Assembly (NCBI GenBank): GCA_963924555.1
Contig: OZ004581.1
Coordinates: forward strand, 1,798,001 to 1,862,000
DNA: 64,000 nt
Origin: Crambe crambe
Lineage: Eukaryota; Porifera; Demospongiae; Poecilosclerida; Crambeidae
Direction: 5' to 3'
In this document: positions 58,301 through 64,000 of the stretch, one piece after another
How positions within the stretch are numbered: the stretch's first letter is position 1
Layout of the letters: the number at the start of each line of letters is the position of its first letter
Position numbers and translations under genes: made by a program
Notes under the pieces: model-generated
The model's input: only the letters and a program-made list of their open reading frames with translations
What the model was told of the DNA's origin: nothing
Databases searched by the model: none

Positions 58301-60254
58301 AAAATCTTTTATTTCCACCTCTGGATAAAGTCAATCAAACCATAGATACTATAAACTACGTGTACGGGATTGGAAACGGCACATTAACCCGTTGAATCCG
58401 TGTCCGAGGGCGTGGCCTTGCTTAACTCTTTATCCGCGAGCAACGTAACGCGGGAGATTGCCGCTGCATCGAGCTAAGCTAGCTACTGATCTCTGTGATC
58501 CTCTGAGTTACCTATGGCCACTTGCATTCCACAAGTTAAAGGTTAGCTGACAACTTATTATTGTATAAAAAAGGGAGAGAGAAAAATGAAAAATAGGTAG
58601 CTAGGTGATATTTAAGTTAGCTAGAGGCTACTTCATATCTGCAGATAGTTGTGTGGAAGCTATAAAAGCTGGCTTGCCATAATATGAGCATGGATGCAGA
58701 TTATGATACCTCCGTGGATAATTGTAAGATTTTAATTGACATGGCTACTAAGTTATATGAGCTATACCAGCAACCCAATTCCATTATTACTGAGTTCAGT
58801 AAATGGCTTCTAGATTCTATCTCAAAAATCATTACAAAAGGTATAGAAAATTTTCAAGTATTAAGGAAAAATTATGGATTGAGTTTCACTCACTCTGGAG
58901 TTCATCTTCATTTATTGAGAAGTGGGTGAAATTCCTCACTGATTGTGGCATAACCATTGAGCCCCTATTTTATCAGCAACTTACTCTGAATTTATTCATC
59001 TCACTGATAGAAAAAGCATTACCTGTGACAGTTGATGATGATGTACACACCAATATAAAGGAGCTAATATACGAAGGACAGTGTGCAATTAGGTATATTG
59101 GAGGCTACATAGTCAGATCCATTCACAAAGACTGCACAGTCAAAGAAATTTTACTTGGACTTGACGACTTACAACAGTGACGATAACATGGAACCATCTG
59201 AATCGGAGGAATGGATGTGTGGTGTGCCATCGATAGGGGAGGTTTAATCCACAGCTTTTATTATACCCTATGTGCCATAGAATATAGTACACGGTGCCAT
59301 TTTAATATAACAGGAATAGATACTCTCCCATGCACATTAACAAGATGTTCTGAATGATTATCTCTCCTAATTCTGCCTCTTTTACATCTCTGCAGATTCG
59401 ACCCAATCATCACTAGCACTGTGAGACTGTTGCTGTCTTTTAGCATTGGAATACATACATTTCTTTGACTCATAGCTATAATTCAATTTTAATAATAGTC
59501 ATTTTCAAAAAAAGTGTAACAAATTAACTGTTTTCTCTAGGATCAAAAGCTTGTTACAGGTACATATGGTAAGCATTGCTCTACCACTTTCAGTAGAGTA
59601 TATGGTAGGCATTTTAGCGAATAGTAATGTAGGAAGTGTTACTACAGTTGAACTGGTTTTTTTCATCCAAATTGTTCACTCTGCTGAATGTAATAGTATT
59701 ACATGACTTAAAATATGGTTAAGTACATATAAGAAACTATTCTCCAATTAATTTTCATTGTCATTACTGTTCACTGTGAGTTCTAGGCAAGTTAATGTTA
59801 CTAACATGCAAAAAAGTAGCCATTTTCACGGTAACTAGAGTTTATGAACTATTTCTGCAACTCTTTCGTGTAAAAGCTTTGCATAGTTACCTTGCTAATC
59901 CACCGCAGGAACTATTCCTCCTTTGGAGATGAACTTGGGATGCGTAGAACACGCGAAATTCGCCAAAATAGGAAACTAACTTGTCTAGGAAACCTCGGAC
60001 AAGGATGAATTACATTGCCATATACGGATGCGGGGGCGGGTTTCCAATCCCGTACACGTAGTTTATAGTATCTATGATCAAACTGTAATAGCATACCTTG
60101 CATGTCCATGGCTCATATCAACTATCTCACTGCTTTCAGAGTGACAAATAAGACTTTGATCATCTCCAGAAAGAGAAGACCCCTCACTCTTGTTAGGGTC
60201 AGAGCTAGCAGTTTGACTTTCTCCTCTCCACCAATTAGTCAACCACTTCCTCAT
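55356..60254 (-). CDS. CARD-NACHT-LRR receptor, intact, 939 aa, three exons
   Basis: Exons 60254-60097 (52 codons, serine-rich leader MRKWLTNWWRGE), 58075-57756 (CARD-like) and 57697-55356 (NACHT and leucine-rich part). Junctions GCAAG|GTATGC, CTACAG|ATCTG, TTACA|GTGAGT and TTTTAG|ATACATG keep frame; total 2,820 bp. NACHT motifs: GPPGVGKST (~57370), GVLFILDGFDELP (~57155), GRALPKSTVIVTSRPSAT. A helical spacer follows (FLHFTVQEFLVAYHIFQLP), then irregular leucine-rich repeats (VSSLSLGHLSL, SSLEELHICW, TCLTHLTIW). This is a bona fide NLR plan: CARD for signalling, NACHT for nucleotide-driven oligomerisation, LRR for sensing. Intron 1 (2,021 bp) holds a DNA transposon. No signal peptide or membrane segment; cytosolic location inferred. 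Confidence 0.87.
58341..60076 (+). mobile_element. DNA transposon, 1,736 bp, 7-bp target duplication, in NLR intron 1
   Basis: Inverted ends CATAGATACTATAAACTACG and GGGATTGGAAAC (~38 bp), flanked by perfect ATCAAAC repeats. It encodes the broken plus-strand protein at 58513-59345. Same family as 39633-40660. CA-starting ends and a 7-8 bp duplication recall P-type elements; this is inference. Its right end is 20 bp from the 5' splice site of NLR intron 1. Confidence 0.8.
58513..59345 (+). pseudogene. Transposase-like protein of the 7-bp-TSD element (broken)
   Basis: A possible start exon (58513, MATCIPQVK, then G|GTTAGC) precedes an open stretch from ~58684 (MSMDADYDTSVDNCKILIDM). A frame change near 58870 leads into SFIEKWVKFLTDCGITIEPL and AIRYIGGYIVRSI (~59086), and another near 59180-59215 into AIDRGGLIHSFYY (~59235). 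The order ALRY-GGY--R ... IDRGGL-H recurs in transposon ORFs of sponges and corals; a link to the C-terminal part of P/THAP9-like transposases is possible but unproven. No DDE triad was identified. Confidence 0.5.
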
Positions 60255-60289
60255 TTTATTTTCACGGTTCACATTAAGACATGAAATTG

Positions 60290-60299
60290 ATCATGTGAT
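60290..60299. promoter_or_regulatory. E-box-like palindrome upstream of the NLR
   Basis: ATCATGTGAT, 36 bp upstream of the ATG at 60254, differs by one base from the box upstream of the death-fold gene and the NACHT pseudogene. A TCACATGAT follows at ~60313. Confidence 0.3.
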
Positions 60300-60373
60300 T
60301 TGACTGTGACTCTCACATGATTTGACTATCATCTATAATATTGTATGGCTTTGCCTCACCCACATTATAGCTA

Positions 60374-60893
60374 TAAGTGCAAAAAATTTCTTCTAAATAA
60401 AAAGTGAAGTAGGGATAGCCATAAAATTTAGCTGCATTCCTATCACTCCTACCCCTCCTAATTTCAATATCCATGCCCATATATATACCCAACTTACGTA
60501 AATCCCTACTCTTCACTCCCCCTTCAGCAATAAGTGAGTCAAGTAATCCCTTACCCATACCCATCACCAAACTCAAGAATCACAGCAATCATATTATTAC
60601 AAAACTACTACTCCTACTTCACTCCTAGGCCTCCTTAGGAGTGAAGTAGGAGTAGTAGTTTTGTAATAATATGATTGCTGTGATTCTTGAGTTTGGTGAT
60701 GGGTATGGGTAAGGGATTACTTGACTCACTTATTGCTGAAGGGGGAGTGAAGAGTAGGGATTTACGTAAGTTGGGTAGCTATATACATGGGCATGGATAT
60801 TGAAATTAGGAGGGGTAGGAGTGATAGGAATGCAGCTAAATTTTATGGCTATCCCTACTTCACTTTTTATTTAGAAGAAATTTTTTGCACTTA
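60374..60893. repeat. 520-bp near-perfect palindrome with coding-like arms
   Basis: Arms of ~255 bp meet at CCTAGGCCTCCTTAGG (60625-60640). Outer ends read AAGTGCAAAAAATTTCTTCT, like the palindromes at 35034 and 39092. Read outward from the centre, an arm stays open for ~85 codons (AEGGVKSRDLRKLGIYMG, RNAAKFYGYPYFTFYLEE); the left arm is intact and the right arm has a small indel at 60775. No family recognised. Confidence 0.8.
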
Positions 60894-61340
60894 CTTGTTT
60901 CCATTCTTTTTCTTTGTAATTAGCTATTATAAATTGATATTTAAAAATTTAAAAATATATTTTCTGAAATGTTTCTTAATTTGGTAAGTACATAGCACTG
61001 GATATGGAAGATTATTAACAATATTTGTGTATTATTCATATTCATAAGAAGTAGTTATTCCTTCATACCCTGCACCTATGGTTTGCAAATAGCTAATTAT
61101 ATGCATTCCCTTGCTAAGAAAAGCTGAATGATTAATTTTGAATGTTATATTCCTCAGGGATGATTGACTGATGAGGAGGTTTCAGAACGAGAAGGTGCAG
61201 TAGTGAAGAACCTGGAAGAAATGAATGGCTGGACACTTAGCTAATTAGCTATTGGTGTTTTTGTTTTGTTTTTTTTTTGTTGTTTTTTTTTTTCAATTAA
61301 TATGTGGGGGCATGTGCAATAAGGAGTGGTTGGGCAGTTT
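60894..61340. other. Spacer with possible short exon
   Basis: At 61167-61244 a plus-strand frame, LTDEEVSEREGAVVKNLEE, ends at TAA; an in-frame TGA lies just upstream. Poly-T runs at 61258-61294. No gene call made. Confidence 0.3.
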
Positions 61341-61389
61341 TTTTATTGAGAGTACCCTCTCATGCATGTGTGCTGAGGGTTTATTGTTT

Positions 61390-61660
61390 GCAAGCATAGG
61401 AGTGAAGAATGTTTTGTTGTCTTGAGGGAGGAGAGTATGACTGACATGAAGGAGGAGTATCTGTAGTGAATACAGTACTGAGGAGTGAAAACATTAGAGT
61501 GGAGGAGCAGAAGGAAATGAATCAATAATAGTTGTTGAGGTTTTGTTGTCTTGCATATGAGGGAGGAGGGTATGAGGGATGAGCATGTGGAGTGCAAATG
61601 AGTGTTGAGGTTTGGTTGTCTTGCACAAGGAAGGGTATGGGGAATGAGCAAATGAGAGTA
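61390..61660. repeat. Imperfect tandem repeat, ~100-bp unit
   Basis: Three copies of the block GTTTTGTTGTCTTG ... GGGAGGAGGGTATGA-like followed by AGTGTTGAGG. It lies downstream of the micro-exon gene on that gene's strand and may be in its 3' region. Confidence 0.5.
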
Positions 61661-61890
61661 GCAATTTGTGATGCGCATGCACATTTGATGTAGCAGGATT
61701 TTGTGCAGAAGCTTAGTATAGAGATCTGCTGTTTGTGTACATGATGATCGCGAGATATATATCTATAAAGCAATAGGGTTAAATGAAGCCAAGCTATAGC
61801 AGCTTTATGCTTGCCTTGAGTTAGAGAATTTCTGCAAGTATTGAGATACAAATGAAATGTTTTATAGTGTTTGAGTGCATGACTTACTTT

Positions 61891-62669
61891 TTATTTTTGA
61901 TGATAGTGGAAATGCACTGGAAAAGACAAGTAGCTATATATAGCTAAGTGATTTTGTAATGTTTTATATTACTTACAGTTTCCTCGATACATATTAGGGT
62001 CTGGAATTAAAGATTATGGTGATACATGTTATATAATGTGTTGGTGGAAAATGGTTAAGTATGTACTCACATGGGAACAGGCAGAATCGAACACCCCTCC
62101 CTCTGCGCCTGGCCCTAGCCCTAGCCCTCCACCCTGGGTGAGGGTGTGCAGATGGAAGTGGCACTGGATGAAGTAATTGCAAGATGCTATCTATAGTTAG
62201 TTGCTTACCTTCTGGGAGGGGGTGCGCAGCTGGAGGTGGCACTGGATGATGTAATCGTAAGATCATGAAATGTTTTATTTATAGTTGCTTACCTTCTGGG
62301 AGGCCGAGGGGGCGTGCAGTAGGTGGTACTGGATGACGTAATTGTAAGAGTAATGAAATGTGTTATCCATAGTTGCTTACCTTCTGGGAGGGGGTGCACA
62401 GCTGGAGGTGGCACTGGATATAAGAGTAATGAAATATGTTATCTATGTATAATTCTTTACCTTCTGGGAGGGGGCGCACAGCTGGAGGTGGCACTGGATG
62501 ATGTAATTGTATGAGTAATGAAATTGTTATCTTTAGTTACTTACCTTCTGGGAGGGAGTGTGCAAAGGGAGGTGGCACTGGATGATGTAATTGTAAGATC
62601 GTGATATGTGTTATGTATAGCTAGTTAGTTGCTTACCTTTTGGGAGGGGGTGTGCAGCTGGAGGTGGCA
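61891..62669 (-). CDS. Micro-exon gene for an 11-residue proline-rich repeat protein (5' incomplete)
   Basis: Nine candidate exons on the minus strand: 62669-62637, 62577-62545, 62493-62461, 62413-62381, 62328-62293, 62241-62209 (33,33,33,33,36,33 bp), then 62163-62071 (93), 62000-61977 (24) and 61916-61891 with a TAA. Every junction has AG before and GTAAG or GTGAG after, and every intron is phase 1. The first six exons each encode a variant of VPPPAAHPLPE, so the product carries it in tandem; the 93-bp exon starts with the same motif and goes on into an Arg-rich segment. Repeat introns are 45, 51, 52, 47, 51 and 59 bp, lengths not kept to multiples of three, while exon lengths are. The first exon was not found (upstream acceptors near 62730-62860 are unclear). 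No known family; a structural or linker role is only a guess. Confidence 0.55.
62164..62669 (-). repeat. Tandem intron-plus-exon units, ~80-92 bp, six copies
   Basis: Each unit carries CTTACCTTCTGGGAGGGGGT on the plus strand, i.e. the donor side of a micro-exon, and CTGGATGATGTAATTG, the acceptor side. One unit at 62293 has a 3-bp longer exon; one at 62413 has a shortened acceptor region. Confidence 0.85.
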
Positions 62670-63475
62670 CTGGTTGAGATCAGTGGAGTAGTTCCAAACT
62701 GAGTGCTACGTAGTCAGAGAAGAAACACTTATGAAAGAGTGAATATGGTTGACACTGAACACATTTTTTTGTACAAATAGCTGCAGAGCACTGGAATTGT
62801 AAGGAAACAGTTCCAAAGTTGCAAGCAGCTGATTATAAAATGAAAAGAAGCACTGGACTCAGGAGTCAAACAAAAGGAAAGAGTGAGTATAACATACCTT
62901 GTTGAACAAACAGCAGAAGACCTTGACCTTGTGTCTCAGAAGAGTGACTGTTACTTAATTTTTTGATTTAAAAGCAGCTGCACTTCAAAAGAAGCTAGCA
63001 CGTGCGCGCATTGCATACTACGTAATTGCAGCGAGCGAGCTGACTCTCAGGTCATGACTCATTGAAATTGTAAAATATATATATTTATTATGTAGTTACT
63101 GAGCATGTCCCATAGAGAATAGTAGTATCACAACTAGGGTGATATTTTACCATATCGCGTAGTCATATCGCGTAGTCATATTACGTCCCCCTGGGCAATC
63201 TTTGCATAATGATTTATTTTATAGCCATGATAATAAAAGTGAAAAACTAGACTATACTTCCTTTTCAAGAGTTTAAAAAATAATTATGCTGAACTCCTAG
63301 CAAAAAAAATCCAGTAGCTAACTAGAGATGCTCGTATAGCATTAGTTGGGCGAGCAAGCAGCCAGTGGTCATTTCAATGTGCTCCTCCCTCACTTATGAT
63401 TATATAGCCCCAACAGTGACTTTCAATATCTAGCTATTCAGGTTGTTAACTGACTTGGTGCATTCCCAGTTAGCA
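62670..63475. other. 5' region of the micro-exon gene and spacer
   Basis: Several acceptor-like CCAG|TG or TCAG|TG junctions (minus strand, near 62852, 62791 and 62755) may be decayed units or real upstream exons. A donor CAACAAG|GTATGT lies near 62897. No start codon could be fixed. Confidence 0.3.
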
Positions 63476-63842
63476 TTAGAGTGTCTTCTCTGAACCCAGG
63501 CTACCACTCCTGTTCAGACTCAGTAGCCAGTCTCTCAAATAATGAGCCCTCATATGCTGTAATCTGGCAGCTCTGTGTTCTGCTGACTCTGCTCTCCTTC
63601 TAGCTCTCATTTGCTCTGCTCTTGCAGCATTATCTTCTGCTGACTCTGTACATTCCCTCCTCCTGGCTCTATCTGTCGCATTTCTTTGCTAGTCTTGTTT
63701 TTCTCTGTTCCTTTGACTCTGTTCTCCTTCTAGCTCTGTCTCTTTCATTTCTTTCATGAGGTCTCGCTCTTCTTTGCTGGTCAGTTTCTAGAGGGTGTTC
63801 TGGGGCCCTCCTTCGCTTGTTTTCTGGTTCTCTGGGTTCCAT
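63476..63842 (-). pseudogene. Helitron-type N-terminal fragment
   Basis: From ATG 63842 (MEPREPENKRRRAPEHPLE) the frame is open for 74 codons, then stops; one base shift restores DRARRRECTESAEDNAARAE, QMRARRRAESAEHRAARLQ to a TAA at 63476. Repeated RARR-ESAEHRAARL units are typical of the basic N-terminal region of animal Helitron Rep-helicase proteins. Rep and helicase domains are absent. Confidence 0.5.
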
Positions 63843-63922
63843 AATACTCGCTACAATAGTGTTTCAACTTCAAGCTTAACGAAAATGATTGCTTATTATG
63901 ACGTTGCTTAGTAGCTATTTCA

Positions 63923-63945
63923 TGCGCATGCGTAAGCGCATGCGC
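63923..63945. promoter_or_regulatory. Two NRF1-like sites
   Basis: TGCGCATGCG (63923-63932) and GCGCATGCGC (63936-63945) lie ~100 bp upstream of the ATG at 63842, with TGACGTACG (CRE-like) beyond. Confidence 0.4.
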
Positions 63946-64000
63946 ATTTTGAGTGACGTACGTGTAACATATAAATATCGCAATTTTCCATTTTGACCAA

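Noticed and set aside
61343-61851. Minus-strand ORFs of 62-113 codons
   Set aside because: Several overlapping frames through a tandem repeat; none has coding character.
62164-62669. CRISPR-like array
   Set aside because: Units are ~80-92 bp with variable internal parts that match splice signals, there are no uniform spacers, and the setting is eukaryotic.

Overview
The window looks like nuclear DNA of an early-branching animal, most probably a demosponge of the Amphimedon type. This is inferred from AT-rich sequence full of TAGCTAGC strings, very short GT-AG introns (often 45-60 bp), a very high density of small inverted-repeat transposons, and gene families expanded in sponges (NACHT receptors, death-fold proteins, giant VLIG-type GTPases, ankyrin-ROCO proteins). 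No prokaryotic gene structure was seen.

Layout: 0.4-2.5 kb, old transposon debris. 3.3-6.1 kb (minus), a six-exon gene for a 293-residue protein with two death-fold domains. 9.2-16.8 kb (plus), a two-exon gene for a ~2,517-residue ankyrin / Roc-COR / double death domain protein. 17-20 kb, tandem repeats and hairpins. 20.1-25.5 kb (minus), a broken VLIG GTPase copy split by an LTR retrotransposon fragment that itself holds a MULE-like MITE. 26.7-38.3 kb (minus), an intact VLIG-type very large GTPase (one 6.5-kb exon plus a likely 14-codon first exon); its first intron is filled with transposons, including a 2.1-kb element that carries remains of an XPG/FEN1-like nuclease gene. 38.5-46.1 kb, nested transposons and no convincing host gene. 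46.9-50.0 kb (plus), a dead CARD-NACHT receptor. 51.6-53.0 kb, a TTAA-flanked inverted dimer encoding a P2X7-tail-like zinc domain. 53.1-54.8 kb (minus), a broken adhesion GPCR. 55.4-60.3 kb (minus), an intact CARD-NACHT-LRR receptor (939 residues, three exons) with a 1.7-kb transposon in intron 1. 60.4-60.9 kb, a huge palindrome. 61.9-62.7 kb (minus), a chain of duplicated 33-bp micro-exons encoding an 11-residue proline-rich repeat. 63.5-63.8 kb (minus), a Helitron-type N-terminal fragment.

How it fits together: the host genes are nearly all of the kind used in intracellular immune sensing and cell-death signalling (death, CARD, NACHT, ROCO and VLIG modules). VLIG and NACHT genes each occur as one intact and one broken copy, which suggests local birth and death of immune genes in a transposon-rich region. 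Gene models were built by eye from splice signals and reading frames; no search or transcript evidence was available.
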